Shown: one piece after another, positions 38,797 to 51,050 of the stretch
How positions within the stretch are numbered: position 1 is the first letter of the stretch
Layout: each line of letters starts with the position of its first letter
Origin: Dimorphilus gyrociliatus
Lineage: Eukaryota > Annelida > Polychaeta > Dinophilidae
Length of the DNA stretch: 64,000 bases
Assembly: GCA_904063045.1 (NCBI GenBank)
Contig: CAJFCJ010000019.1
Span: 2,610,684 to 2,674,683 of the forward strand
Direction: 5' to 3'
Made by a program: the position numbers and the translations under genes
Notes under the pieces: model-generated
The model's input: only the letters and a program-made list of their open reading frames with translations
The model's database searches: none
What the model was told of the DNA's origin: nothing

Positions 38797-39944
38797 CGTC
38801 GCCTTTTCGTTATATGAGCGCTTGAGAAAGGCAGGCGTCTCTGGTGACGCTTATATGCGTCTCTGACGGCGGCTAATGGCTAATAGACACGCTACACAGT
38901 CGGGTAATATGGGGATTACACTCGCTTTCCCCTTTTCTTTCACTCATATATTTTGCCTTTATGAAAGGCCGGAATAAAGAGACTCAATGACACTTGCGCA
39001 CGTTCGTGTCATAATCTTGTACACTAAAAAGATCTTATAAATTCTTAACCCAATTAACTAAGACAGGAGTTCAGATTTTTCTTTTTAAAAGTTAATAGCG
39101 CGATGGAAAATCGATGAGTAGAATAATCATATATGCAAAGAAACTGAAAATGCTATTTAATTCTCCACCCACGTTCTGTAAAAATGTATTCGACCTATCT
39201 GCGTATAAATACCGTCTAATTGGTGTTACAAAGGTTAGACGAGTTGTGCCATCTTGCGTCCAATTTTTAAATTTTTCACTGTTTGTATTTTAGAGCGTAA
39301 CCTAAGAATCTTAATGTTGTCGTTATTTCCCCCCATCAACAAAATTATACGACGTATTAGAAAAAATTAATAAAAGACGCTTATTTCGTAAACGTTTATT
39401 TACTTTGCAATATACTGACCTCCTTATTAAGAATAGACTCATTTTCCTTTATTCTTACTAAATGATCTCTCAGCTCTTGATCTTTATATCGTACTGTAAC
39501 AATCAAGCAGGGGTAGACTGACGAGCAGGACTTTCCACATGTACACTTTCTATCTTGCGACACGTACTCCGTTGAAGTACATTGTGTCTTAATAAATGAG
39601 GAAGCCTTTCGCCAAGGCTCAACCAAAAGGACACCAATAACAGCTAAAGAGATCGCTGACCCAATAGCCAACAACGTTAACCATAAGTATAATGTTACAG
39701 TGCATAACTTTGTTTTTTCGCAACAAGAAAATAGAAATACATCACCATCTTCATCCTCATCGGTAGATTGGGATAAGCGCTTCATTAGGAATGCGGGCTG
39801 TGGAACGGTTAGAAGATCTTTGTAACCCTCGCTAGTGTTTATCGCTGTTCTGCCAGTTTCTTTGTCATCTTCATCCTCACTAGAATAGTTAAATAAGGGC
39901 GGTGGAGTGATAGTTACTGGTGGAATACGAGATGTAGATGCCAT
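37971..39944 (-). CDS. BK-channel beta-subunit-like protein, distal first-exon isoform
   Basis: First exon 39944-39420 (175 codons) ends in phase 0 at a good donor (GAG|GTCAGT) and fits the shared last exon 38231-37971, giving 261 residues. The N-terminal cytoplasmic part is long, acidic and Pro/Ser-rich. TM1 spans about 94-122 (LWLTLLAIGSAISLAVIGVL). The extracellular loop holds CTCGKSCSSVYPCLIV, the KCNMB/TipE-type cysteine pattern. The shared exon supplies CTYFPPC, further loop cysteine, VVHGLLWP and TM2. Beta subunits of this family associate with Slo1 (BK) or, for insect TipE, sodium channels. No second-half exon of its own lies between 38870 and 39419, which is why I assign the shared exon. 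A truncated tandem copy is the alternative. Confidence 0.7.
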
Positions 39945-40919
39945 GAAAGGATGCGAAATGTAATTGCGCAGGTTTCTTATAGTAGAATTATTGATAAAAT
40001 TAATACCAGTTTTATCACCTTGGACGTTTCTAGATAAAACTTTCGATTACTCTATTCCCTTTGAATAAAAGGGAGATAAAGCGAAGAGACACAATGAGAG
40101 AAATTGAAAAAGAGAGGCCTGTGAGAGACAGAGAGGAAGACCGAGACACTTTATAATTGTTTTTCAACTTGTAGATTATGAAGAGTCAGATAAAAAAAGA
40201 TGACGCTCTGCCTAGTTGTTATGTCAGGTTGTCTGTAAAATTATGATTTTTTTCTTTTTTATTCAAATCATTGCGACTAGTTCTTATATCATGCAATCTG
40301 TGTTCATTTACTTAATGCAGTAGATGCCTGTACTTGCTCGTATTTAATTATTTTATAGCCTTTTCATGTATATAAAAAAATAAATAATTGCTTTGAATTA
40401 GTACAGTTCAACTTTAGCCGCTTAATCCTATAAAGAAAATGTACTATTTTATCCGGATGAGCATTACTTAATTTGGCTATTTAATGAATTTTTCTACACA
40501 ACTTTCAAGATTTTACATATGCGATAAGTAAAATAAGTATAAAAAAAGAGAAACAACGTTACCAACGGGAAGTAAGCGGGAAGCGGAAGTACTATATTCG
40601 TCAATTACACCCGATCACACTGCGCACTTTTTTTTAATAAAAGTAAAATATGCGAGAGAGGACAAAAAAGTAGACGCCTCAAGAGACGTCGTCCATCAAG
40701 CGACAAAAATTCGTTTCGACCGTTTGTCGCGAGAAATATGCCTTGATAATTTATTTTCTAGCTCTTTTCTCGGCGGAGACACTCCCCCTACCGGAATTTG
40801 CAGTAAGTTTTTTCAAACATAATCATCTACAGGATATTTACGACTATATGCAGACGTCTAAATAATCCTAAATTTTTGTCCTAAATTTAACTAGCCATGT
40901 CTTTATTGTAGATTCTTCT

Positions 40920-43900
40920 TTAAGGTTTTAAGTTATTTCCCAGAGGTTTCCGGTTATGCAGACAAACGGATTTCATTTGACGGAAACTTTCCTGAAGGGA
41001 AAAAGCGAATCTATCCGATTTTGTTTCTCCGCAGCTTACGAAGGAAGACACTACGACAACGATGTAATTCGGATGAGGGTTATAGCAAGCTCCGTAGCCG
41101 TCCTCTACAACAGGACCATAGCACATAAACGCGTCCATAGTGGTAGGAACCTGTCGTAAGATGGCGATACTTGTCTATAGTTATATGCTTTAAAAAATGA
41201 AAATTTTGTGAAAAAAGGTATTACAAATAAATGCCACTATGCCCGTAGAACACAATATATAGGAAATATGGGGGAGAGTAAACTAGATAAGGAGACTATA
41301 ATTGCCCACGAATTATCACCGGAAGTACATTTTTTAAGATACAATCATTTACATTGATTATTTTTTTCATATTTCTATATAAATATAACGGCCAATGGTA
41401 CGGGGCCAATAGTAGGTCTATAGTAGTTCGATGCGTATAGCATCTGTTGGCTTTTTTATTTCAATGGCTGATGACTCGACAACGTCGAATAATTTTGAAT
41501 TTCGACAAAACTCGTCAAATTCACCTATCGTAATAGGAACGACTGTTGGTGGAGTCATCTTAGCCATTGTTACAGTTATCGGAATATATGTCATAGTAAG
41601 AAAGAGGAAGAAGTTATCATATGAATCTGTTAAAGGCGTTACGCGATCAGCTCCCAATACAAGAAGTTCATCGCCAAAACCAGTTCATCACTTACAAAAC
41701 AGATCGAAGTCAACTTGTTTAGCTTTAGACCGTTGGAAAGAATACGAGAATGATATTTCGGATAGTTGTACGTCAAGGTATACTATTTATTAAACATGTT
41801 ATTTTTTTTTATCTATAAATAGAAATATTGAAATTTTCATTAAATTCAATCTTTCTGAAAAACATGTTTTTTTTCTCATTCATTAATAATATGTAAAAGT
41901 ATGACCAGTAATTCATGACTATATAAGTATATATATTTACTATCTATATTAGTATATATGGTATATGTATATAGATACTGAATATATATAAAATTTATTT
42001 AAGTGACGAAGATATTAGGAGGGGAACTGTACCGACTATCTCATTATTCCTAAAGAAGGATACAAATTGTATCGAATTAAAAGTTATCTGTATTAATGAG
42101 ATAACTAGCTCTGAAGAGCCTCTAACGAAGGGAGTTTTCGTTAACATTTTCCTCTATGATGGTAATAAAGAAATAAAGCGTCAACAAACAAAAACGATCG
42201 ATAGATCTAACGTAATTACATTTAATGAGACTCTCTATTTTCAGGTAAACACATTTTTATATATAGATATTTAAAAGTGTATATTTTAGAAGAACTATTT
42301 ATAGTACTACTAATAATTACTCTTCTCTCGAGGATTAAAGTATCCTCTTTAATTAAAAATCAATTTCCTTTAAATGAGGTTATTAATTCATTTTTTTCTC
42401 TTTTAAAGCTAAAGAAACGTTCGAAGAATTATCGTATCAGAATTTCTGCTTATAGAATTGATAGAGATAGAATTCGACATGAATTGGGTCATCAAGTTGT
42501 TCCCCTTGAAGAAATAGAGGACGAACGCTACTTTACAACTGAATTGTTACCCAATCTTCAATTAAAGGACGAAAAAAAGACCTCAGAAATAGAAGTATCT
42601 TTGATGTTAACTACAAATTCTATAATCATTCAGCCTATTCGGGTAATCGATGGACTACCAACAACTTCTGAAGCCTATTTTAAATTAACACTATTCGAGC
42701 ATGGCCATAAGAAAGATCGCCTCTTAACTGAGAAAAAGCATATGAAAGAATTAATTAATCTGGAAGATACTTATGAATTTCAAATATCTCTTACGAATTT
42801 GGAGGATTATAGTATTCGATTGGATTTAATCGAAAGCCTCACGGAGAAGGAACGTCTAATTGGAAGAGTCACAATCGGATCGTATCAATACGCAAGAGGA
42901 TCAGGTTTGGAACATTGGCAGGATACATATACAAACTTTGGTCGGCATTCAAGAATGCTGCATAAACTTAAAAGATAAACTGGCAGGGGTGTGGACAAAG
43001 GAGGCATACATTGTAAACTTAAAAAAAAAAAAATTAACAAATAAATTAAAAACGGAAAGGTGTACAGTAAAACGGGAAAAGCAAAAGGTCATTTTTACCT
43101 GGCTTGTACTCAGGGTAAAATGATTCGACATTTTGTAACTTTCATCAAGAAATAACTCGGGGGTTCCAAGGTTCTTCTCTTCTGATAAACGTTTAAGTGC
43201 CAATAAATGATTATCTATTCCGTATCCAAGTATAGCCTAAAATAAAGTTATTGTATGTTTTTTTTGTTAATTATACTAAAACTATGTTAAGTATTTAAAT
43301 AAATAGTGTCCGTATTTAAAAGTATAATAAAACGTCATACGTCCATAAGGATTTCTGTTTGTCTATTCATTGCTCTTCGAAATAATGACATCTTTTCTTC
43401 TTCCTGATAAAATTTCCAAAGGGACAAAATTAATAAAACACTATGAGAGGAGAAAAGAATTATTTCTTTTCTCTTTTTATTCTGGTCTAACCGAAACTTG
43501 AATTTCATCAACCATAGCTCGAACCCAGTCAAGGGCTTCTGAAGAGCAGGCTCGTATATTGTCAACTCTACCAAAACGGAATCTTCTAATTGATGCACTT
43601 TCGTAAGTTGAGACCAATTTCTTGTACTCTTTGTAGTAAGTTAGCTGAAGAGCCAGTTGAATAAAAGCATCCGGACTCATGTTTTGAGACTTAACAAATT
43701 CTTTTCCATAGTCAGAAAAACGGAGTATGTGTAAATCGAGCGATTCGATTAATTTATCGATTCTGTTACGGGCGAGTTGAATTTCATCTAGTATTTCTGG
43801 CTTCAATTCCCAGTTTAACTTCTGTGGCTCATCCAGATCCGTCAATGACATCAATCTACATAACTTCTGCTTTTGCAGTTCATCCCTGCAAGAAAAGATA

Positions 43901-45575
43901 ACATAAACAATTTTTTTTATTAACCTGTAGATGTCTCTAGTCGACGTACATATATTTGAGAAGATGTTCTATAAGCTGAACAACAGCAATGCCCTCTGCA
44001 GGGGAATGTTCGTAATTAAGACCGCAAGTTCCATCCATGCAAACAACAAATTGCATAGTCTTGTCGTACCATCTATTGCAGGAATTAAAGGAGCTTCCAA
44101 GCCCATGAAGCATCTGAAGGGCTTGAGAAACGTCGTCACGATTCTTTCCGGTCGTTTGATGATTGAATGTGGCCGGTAGCGTATGATCAATACAAAGTAT
44201 GAAGATACTATTCTCTATCAGGCTTAAACTCCTTTTATTGACCGGTTCTACAATCGATCAAGAAATTTCTTTTTTACCTTTATACGTATAACTAGATAAT
44301 TATTTCCCGCGCTAACCTTCCATCAATTTCAACCGACATTCAGCCCACTTATCTCGCTGTAAACTGGTTAAGACTCCCACTTCCTCGTTAGCATCTCCTT
44401 CATCGGCAAGGGTCATGATCCTCTTCAATTGTGCGTAAATATTATCAACACTTAGTCGGCTTCGATTATGTTTTAGATACAGCGGGAAGAGCTTTTAAAA
44501 ATGAAATGAGACAAATATCCTATTTCCCCTTTGTTTATCGTCATTTTATTATTTTATCCTACCTGGTTATTACATGCAACAATAATGTGTTCCGGTTCTA
44601 TATTGCCGGTGGTAGACATATATACGTGAGAATCTTTATGGATGCCGGGTTCCCGATAAGTTGAAAATAATCTATAATATTGTTCCATACATAATGGTTG
44701 TCCTTTCTTGCTATGCCGGGCGCGATCGACCGGAAGTTGTTTTCTTGAGATTAAGAAGGGTTTAAGTTGCTTATATAGAAAGCGCTAAGATATAATGTAT
44801 TACGATCAACTTACGAGTCAATCACAAGCTTATAATCCAAAATACCCGAAATAAGTCTGGCGGCGAATCTACAAGCGATTAAGGCGTTTAATAAAGAACA
44901 ATAGGATTATTAGGTGCCTTCAAAGAAAAACAATTATATAGGCGGCGCTCGCGAGCGATAAGACCTTCAACCCACTAATTCAGGCAATCGTCTCGCTAAT
45001 CGGCCGCAAGCATTTTTTGGCACAACCTTAAGGCGTCACTCTTTTCAGGGAAATTCTGTCTTGGAAAGACCATTCCGGGGTTAGAATTGACCGGAAGAGC
45101 GAGTTTGTTTTTAAAATACATGTCTTCCAACCAGAAATCGAATGCCTAACAGCGGGAAAATAAATTAATTAGAGTTATTAGCAAAATCGAATTGCACCAA
45201 AAGAGGCGCACCCAATTTTCCACTTGATTCGCGTAGTCGAGTAGCTCGCTTTGCAGATCGTTAGCGACCGTCTCTCGAAATTTCCCAACCAATCTTTTTG
45301 TATTCTCATACTGGGAATCACCTACCAATGGTCGTATACAGCGCAAATACTTATCAAGCGTTACATCGACATCCGGAACGGGAAGTTTCGGCAATTCTTT
45401 CTGTATAATCGGTTAAAGATAAGACCTGTATAGCCTTTTTATTCTCTTTTTCTTTAACCCCTTAATTAAAGAGTCTTACATTTAAATCCCACTGTGGGTA
45501 TTCTTCTATATCCAACGACGCGACGCGTTCGACGTACTTTTTCACAGGATGGGGGGATCTCTGCGGACGTGACAT
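40920..45575 (-). CDS. ChAT: Choline O-acetyltransferase
   Basis: Makes acetylcholine from choline and acetyl-CoA in cholinergic neurons. Eleven coding exons: 45575-45480, 45400-45212, 45145-45027, 44868-44815, 44743-44563, 44491-44317, 44247-43950, 43885-43498, 43403-43341, 43236-43099, 41150-40920. They total 644 codons, the usual length for the family, with every phase matching. Typical stretches are GQPLCMEQYYRLFSTYREPG, NRWYDKTMQF, the catalytic-histidine segment YEHSPAEG (His near residue 352), YESASIRRFRFGRVDNIR, and near the C-terminus CYGPVVEDGYGACYNPHP. Carnitine acetyltransferase is the close alternative; the neighbour VAChT and overall resemblance favour ChAT. A strong acceptor (TTTTTTCAG) lies 4 nt before the ATG, so the messenger starts in a non-coding exon further upstream, as expected for a cholinergic locus. 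The last intron (41151-43098) contains a complete gene on the other strand. Confidence 0.95.
41464..42978 (+). CDS. Synaptotagmin-like membrane protein nested in a ChAT intron
   Basis: Exons 41464-41777, 42004-42244 and 42409-42978 sum to 375 codons in phase. A short Asn/Ser-rich N-terminus is followed by one membrane helix (about residues 21-45, VIGTTVGGVILAIVTVIGIY) with a basic stop-transfer RKRKK, then a linker and two diverged C2 domains. C2A includes LKVICINEITS and FNETLYF; C2B ends in a WQD...RMLHKL tail similar to synaptotagmins. Acidic calcium ligands are absent from both C2 loops (no SDPY-like motif), so it should act without calcium. The gene lies wholly inside the last intron of ChAT on the opposite strand. 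An upstream in-frame ATG at 41431 would add 11 residues; I prefer 41464. Compared with the C2 gene at 13931-16032 it has a membrane anchor and is clearly a separate paralogue. Confidence 0.85.
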
Positions 45576-45580
45576 GAATC

Positions 45581-46609
45581 TGAAAAAACAAGTTTATTCT
45601 TTTCCTCCTTGTCCTTTTTTTATCATAGAAAGATGGATTATAGAATATTTAACAAGGGAAAAAACCACAGTGCATTATTAGGTATTGTTTCATCTTAGTA
45701 TGTTTGCATAATCGAACACAATGGTATCCTGGAGAATCACGTAACTAATCAAGCTTGACGTCTTACGACCAACAACAAATTGCGTAAACAGGGCACGACG
45801 CTAACAAACAAGCGTTTCCGATGGGCAAGCACGCGTCCCGGGCGTCACTTTAGGCATCTATTTCTCATAGGCGTCCTTTATCATTTCTTCACTTCCATAA
45901 ATAGGATTGCTTTTTTTTTCATTTTAAAGACAGAGAGAGATAGACAGCGAGAAAGGAGAAAGCGAGAAAGCTCAATTATTTATATTAATGACAAAGCTTT
46001 ATCAATTTCACGTGAAGTTCTTGCTAAGTCTCTTAAAGCACAATAAAAGCATCTTAAACTTAATTGTGAAGCTATAATTGCCAATATATCTTTCATTTTT
46101 GTTTGGTTTTATTTACTTATAATATTTATTTAAAAATAATTAAACGTGCTTTAACATATACACATGGTTTATTTATATCAGGTAATTTCCTAATAAATCA
46201 TATTTACAAGTAATTTTTTACGTTTTTATCTTTTTGTTTTTCCTCATATTTATATAGAATAATTAAACAACATTATGACAATTAATATTTCCTATTTACA
46301 GAGTATTGCCTTGCACACACGATTTGTTTTGAAGGGAAAAAAGTAGTGCGAAAAGAGGAAGAAAGGATAGGTTATAATAAGTTAAAAATGCTTAAAACGT
46401 CAACTATAAAGCCTATAGTATTAATATACTTTTCGAATATTAATTATCTTGTCACAAGAAAACAAAATTTAGATTAGTTAACTAAAACAAAGTTATCTCT
46501 TATTATAATTGAACTAAATGGCTGGTATATAGAGAATACATCTGCTGGCCGCTATAAGGGAAAAAAGGGAATATTTGGAACTGTAGTATTCGATAATCTG
46601 TAGAACTTT
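45581..46609 (-). other. Spacer between VAChT and ChAT coding regions
   Basis: Part of the inferred first intron of ChAT. It contains the 3' untranslated region of VAChT. No other coding exon is supported. Confidence 0.5.
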
Positions 46610-48295
46610 TTATTTCAAGTCTGTACGATCGTTCAAATCAACCAAATCTCCCAAACTATTCCTTGATTCTGCTCCGACAGTCGGTGGGGGAGGCCTTGCC
46701 GGAGGAGGTGCATTGGAGACACTACCATAGGAAGGTGGAGGAGCATTTGTGTCTAGTTTAAGATGATTCATTGTTCCATTCGGAACCTCCTTTTCATCAT
46801 TTACAATATAAGTCTTGTAATCGACATCTGGCCCAGTTCCAGGCGTAGCAGTTACTAGAACGGCACCTTCATTTTCGAATTGCTTATAATCGTATACATT
46901 GCGCAAAAGTAGGAGTATTGGGACGTATAGTATATTGGAGAAGAAAATACCAACGTTTAGCCAGGTAAAGCCGATAGTTCTAACAATTCCACCTGCCACT
47001 ATGGGGCCAAAAGCATATGCAAGAGAATATGATATATCAGCTATTGCGTAAATGGAACCATAAACGGATACATGACGATTATCGACGAGAAAACCGAGCA
47101 TCGGCAAAACGGAAGTATCGATTAGCGCAATTCCAAAACAGCAAACACTCAAAGGTACAATAACGGCAAAAAAGTTCGTACAGAATGGTAGAACTAAACA
47201 ACTAATTCCCTCCATAGTCAAACCAGCAGCTGTAAGAATCCACTGCTTATTTGGGTAGGTTTTTGCTAATCTTACTGTCAGATATACGCCGAGAACATGT
47301 GGAAAGAAGGCAGGCAGCCACACCATTCCAATTTCCCATCCCTTGGCCTGCATTGTATCCGCCATCCACCGGGCTATAGTCGGTTCGATAAAGGCTAAAG
47401 AAACATTGGCCATAACTAGTGCACCGGCGCAAACTGCTATATAAGGGTCGAGAATGAGTTTATAGATTGGTGTGGCATTCGGAAGAGAGGACTGCATTTG
47501 CTTCCTCTCCCTTCTATTGGGTTTCATTACGAGGAATATAAGGAAACCATCGATTAACGCGACAAGCGCCAGAACTATAAACGGTATACATTTACCAGCA
47601 AAATCATAGAGTATACCGCCGAAGGGAGGTGCGAATAAGGAGCCGAAGCTTATAAATGCCTGGGATATGCCCAGCGCTTTCGTTCTTTCTGTCTCCTCAA
47701 CGTATATATCTGCTATCATAGCCATACCAGCCGTATCAGCAAAGGCTGAACCGATACCCTGCATACTTCTAGCAATGAACAGGACTGTATAACTACTTCC
47801 GAATGCGAAAATGGTTGTTGATAGGCACATAATCATTAGTCCTACGAAGAGCGGCAGATCATACCCCACTCTATCCATGACCGTTCCGGAAAATGGATTA
47901 ACTAACAGCTGAATTATGGCCTTTGAGGCGAAAAGGAGGCCGATAGCACCACTACTCGATTCTTCCCTATGAGGTGAATCGGTGGGTTTAATTCTTTCTG
48001 GCTTTAGTGTACTTGTCCAGTTAAGAGTTAATGATAAAGCAGCGGTTGAAAGAGGTGATGGCGATGTCTGAACATCTTTCTGTTTCTCTCCCAAGTAAAT
48101 CGGAATAATTGGGACAATGACCATATACAGCATATTATCGAGTAAAAGAGCAACGCAGACAATAATGAGTACGAGTCTGCGCTGCGACATAGGATCGTGG
48201 ACTTTTTCGTCAATACTACTGATAACATCGTGTGACTCCTTGTTTAGTAGTGGGACGCGAAAGTTAGGGATTCTGTAGATAAAGTTCAGTGCCAT
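46610..48295 (-). CDS. VAChT: Vesicular acetylcholine transporter
   Basis: Loads acetylcholine into synaptic vesicles in exchange for protons (SLC18 branch of the major facilitator superfamily). A single intronless frame of 561 residues. The first membrane helix contains the conserved ALLLDNMLYMVIVPIIP. A large luminal loop with Asn-X-Ser/Thr sites follows (residues about 75-115), then MDRVGYDLPL. The late helix motif ADISYSLAYAFGPIVAGG is the VAChT form; monoamine transporters read differently here. The C-terminal tail is Pro-rich (APPPSYGSV). It lies about 1 kb upstream of the ChAT start codon on the same strand. In nematodes, flies and vertebrates VAChT lies within the first intron of ChAT and shares its promoter, and the arrangement here fits. 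An acceptor-like site (ACTAAAACAG) at 48375 suggests its own 5' untranslated intron. Confidence 0.96.
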   Translation of the reverse strand: MALNFIYRIPNFRVPLLNKESHDVISSIDEKVHDPMSQRRLVLIIVCVALLLDNMLYMVIVPIIPIYLGEKQKDVQTSPSPLSTAALSLTLNWTSTLKPERIKPTDSPHREESSSGAIGLLFASKAIIQLLVNPFSGTVMDRVGYDLPLFVGLMIMCLSTTIFAFGSSYTVLFIARSMQGIGSAFADTAGMAMIADIYVEETERTKALGISQAFISFGSLFAPPFGGILYDFAGKCIPFIVLALVALIDGFLIFLVMKPNRRERKQMQSSLPNATPIYKLILDPYIAVCAGALVMANVSLAFIEPTIARWMADTMQAKGWEIGMVWLPAFFPHVLGVYLTVRLAKTYPNKQWILTAAGLTMEGISCLVLPFCTNFFAVIVPLSVCCFGIALIDTSVLPMLGFLVDNRHVSVYGSIYAIADISYSLAYAFGPIVAGGIVRTIGFTWLNVGIFFSNILYVPILLLLRNVYDYKQFENEGAVLVTATPGTGPDVDYKTYIVNDEKEVPNGTMNHLKLDTNAPPPSYGSVSNAPPPARPPPPTVGAESRNSLGDLVDLNDRTDLK

Positions 48296-48515
48296 ATCTT
48301 CTCCGTTCTGCTTCTCTTCATCACCCCCTTGAAGGCAGCAGCGGCGACGTATTTACGTTCATGTACAATACGTCCTGTTTTAGTAAGAAAGAAATATAAT
48401 AGTTTAATTTTTTGATTGATCCAAATTTTTGAACATAAAATTTAATGAATATATTGCAGCCTACATTCGAATATTGTCCCGCTGCTGCCCCCTTAGGAAT
48501 TGCGACACTCCCCAA

Positions 48516-48523
48516 CTATATAT
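48516..48523 (-). promoter_or_regulatory. Candidate TATA box of the cholinergic locus
   Basis: ATATATAG on the minus strand, about 220 bp upstream of the VAChT start codon and about 140 bp upstream of the acceptor-like site at 48375. Position is plausible, but TATA-like strings are common in this AT-rich window. Confidence 0.25.
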
Positions 48524-49321
48524 GCAAACGAACGCAGCTGCCCGAACCTAATGTAATCCGCTATCAAATAGACGCCTTTTAGACGCTTCGCACACTCTGA
48601 TCAACCGACTGGCGTCTCGATCGAATTCGTAAAAACGTCGCAAATGGAAGTCAAAAAAAACGTTAAGCGCTTCCCAACGAATCAGACACATTCATGCAAA
48701 CGCTTGTCACTTGTCATCCGTAAAAACTTCTTTTTTTAGCTCTGTAATTCCTGCTATTTTGCATAATAAAAATCTTCCCTTTTTTCCTTGCGGCATCTTT
48801 TTTCGAAAACTATTATCTCTACTTTTATACTTTTATTCTTCTTTTTATTCAATAATAAAAAAGTCAATCGATTCTCTCTCTCTTTCTTGCTTTTCCTTTT
48901 TCTTTTTCTCTCTCTCTCTTATGTTAATTTAGATATTCCCTTTTTTATCCTTCGACCAAAGTAAGTACAATAAACGTATAACATAAACATTTATGTTAGA
49001 AATGATTGAAACAATATCTATGTATAGGTATTTTATTAAGGGATACATATTTTTACGAAATAGGTTTAACGGTGAGAAAACTTACAAAGTTTGACGAGAA
49101 GCGGCACTTCGAGCAGAATTCTTCCGATCGTCTCCTTCTATTGATGCAATCTGTTTTAAGGATTAAAGAATATTCATTGATATTGTCCTTGACCTTGCTG
49201 TTGGTAGGTTATATAAACGAATAATAGGAACATAAATTGGTATAGAGCAAGTACCTTTTACGAACTGTAAGAAAAACGGCGGCGTTCGAACGTCGTCCTC
49301 GCGCTACCGACGTATCGATAG

Positions 49322-49329
49322 TGACGTCA
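49322..49329. promoter_or_regulatory. Perfect CRE palindrome upstream of VAChT/ChAT
   Basis: TGACGTCA within a locally GC-rich stretch (49270-49385) that also holds a CAAT-like ATTGGTCAATTGG. It lies about 1 kb upstream of the VAChT start and is the best promoter or enhancer candidate for the cholinergic locus. Function is inferred. Confidence 0.4.
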
Positions 49330-50686
49330 CAGCCGCAATGGGCGTCTATTGGTCAATTGGCGTCACTTGGTTCGTTTAACGACGTTGGCTCGCATTTTTA
49401 TGCTTGACAAGTATTCAGGAATATAAAATACTTGTGTATATTTATAATACTGATATATTTTGTTTTTCTAATTTCTAGACTTGGAATGACTATATAGAAT
49501 CTTGTAAAGACGGAATTGAAATATTTCAATTAGCATTTAAATTAATTGAATAACTGAAAATTGATAGAGTACCCTCAGGAGCTTGGCTGTAGATAATTCT
49601 ACTTCACACTTGTAATAAGTAAATATACATTTCTGACTAATAATAAAGTATACGGCTCATAAATATTTCACAAAACTCTTTGAAATCACTTCATATTTTG
49701 ATGCGTATACAATGAAAAGAAGGTATCAAATGTTTATTACACCCACGTCAAAAACTGGATGCTTAAATCTTACTTTGTTCCTGTAGCATTGGTGTGCATG
49801 ATATATGCACAAGGGAAGGCTCACACATACACACAGAAGAATATATATATATATATATGCACTATATATTGTATTTATGAAAAATCGAAAGCATCCAAAG
49901 GCCAATCGATATAAATGTTTGTGAATGTATTCGATGACGGACGAAGAAACAGTCAATCTTCGCTTTTCAATAACGAAATAGGCTTAAATATAATTTTTAT
50001 TTATGTATTGAGAGTGGGAGGGAAAATAAAAAATACAAAAAAAGAAAATGATAACGTATATAAAAGGAAAAACTATATATATATATAAAATAAAGACAGA
50101 GACTTTCTACTCATTAGCATGGCGTGAGGTGGCGAGCATCTCGAGAGATTCAATGTAAACATTAGTAAGCGTTGGGTATGTTTATTACGCCGTCAATCAA
50201 AGCTCATTATACTCTCGGTCTTAATGAACAATGACGTTCTTCGGACGCTTCTTTCATTTTAGCTTCCATTACATTTTTCATTGTCTTTTGTCATAAAAAT
50301 TGATAGGAGTTTTTGCACTCATAAATCTTTAAAAAATTTTCAATGGTGACATATTCTTAAAATATTTAAAATAAAAGCAATTACACGTAGAAATGAGATG
50401 CGTTGCACTAAATGTAAAAGACGATACATTTTTTCTTATGCACTTATAAAAATTTGCATTAAAACATCTGGATTGATTATAGATAATTATAGTGCATTAC
50501 AGCAATTTTCTTTTTTCTTTAATGATGTTATGAGACGCATCGGCTGCTCTATTAAGATTTTACATATATCTGACTTATGAAATAGTAAGTTACGTTGTGA
50601 GCATTAAACTATCAAATAAAGTAAAACAATACTTGGAAATATTGCAAGAATAGGAAATAGAGAGAAAGATGAAGTAGAAAAGAAAA

Positions 50687-51050
50687 TTATCTATTTATAC
50701 TATATAAATATTCAACTATATACTGATATATATGTATATATATATATATATAAATGAATATATAAGTATGTGCGCTAATGTCGTAAGTATGTATGCTTAG
50801 GCCTGCGACAAGATAAAAAAAATAACTAAGAGCTAAAAAAGAAGTAAAGGTATAGAAGCAACATTTTTTCCCCGACTTCTTTTTAAGGCTACGGGCAGCG
50901 AATAAAAAGAGAACAAGAAAAGCTAGTACATTGCCGAGTGCAAATCCTCTGACAACCGTTCCAATTACGACCGTTCGAACGATTCGAAACAAGCTAATCA
51001 CGTGACTAATTCGAACGATCCCGGCGGTCGAGGCACAGCATGAATCTGCA
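50687..51050 (-). CDS. Doubtful membrane-segment open frame
   Basis: An open frame continues upstream of its first Met to an acceptor-like TTTGCAG near 51044. It encodes a hydrophobic helix (ALGNVLAFLVLFLFAAR) followed by a basic KKKSGKK. It then runs into TA simple sequence. I find no family resemblance or partner exon, and it may be chance. Confidence 0.15.

Noticed and set aside
42277-42408. In-frame extension of the nested C2 gene upstream of 42409
   Set aside because: Open by chance. The acceptor TTTTAAAG at 42408 joins in phase to the previous exon and gives a continuous C2A strand pattern, while the extension reads as intron-like hydrophobic sequence.
43969-44190. Open frame on the minus strand within ChAT
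   Set aside because: It is an out-of-frame shadow of the ChAT exon 44247-43950, whose true frame reads NRWYDKTMQF and YEHSPAEG.
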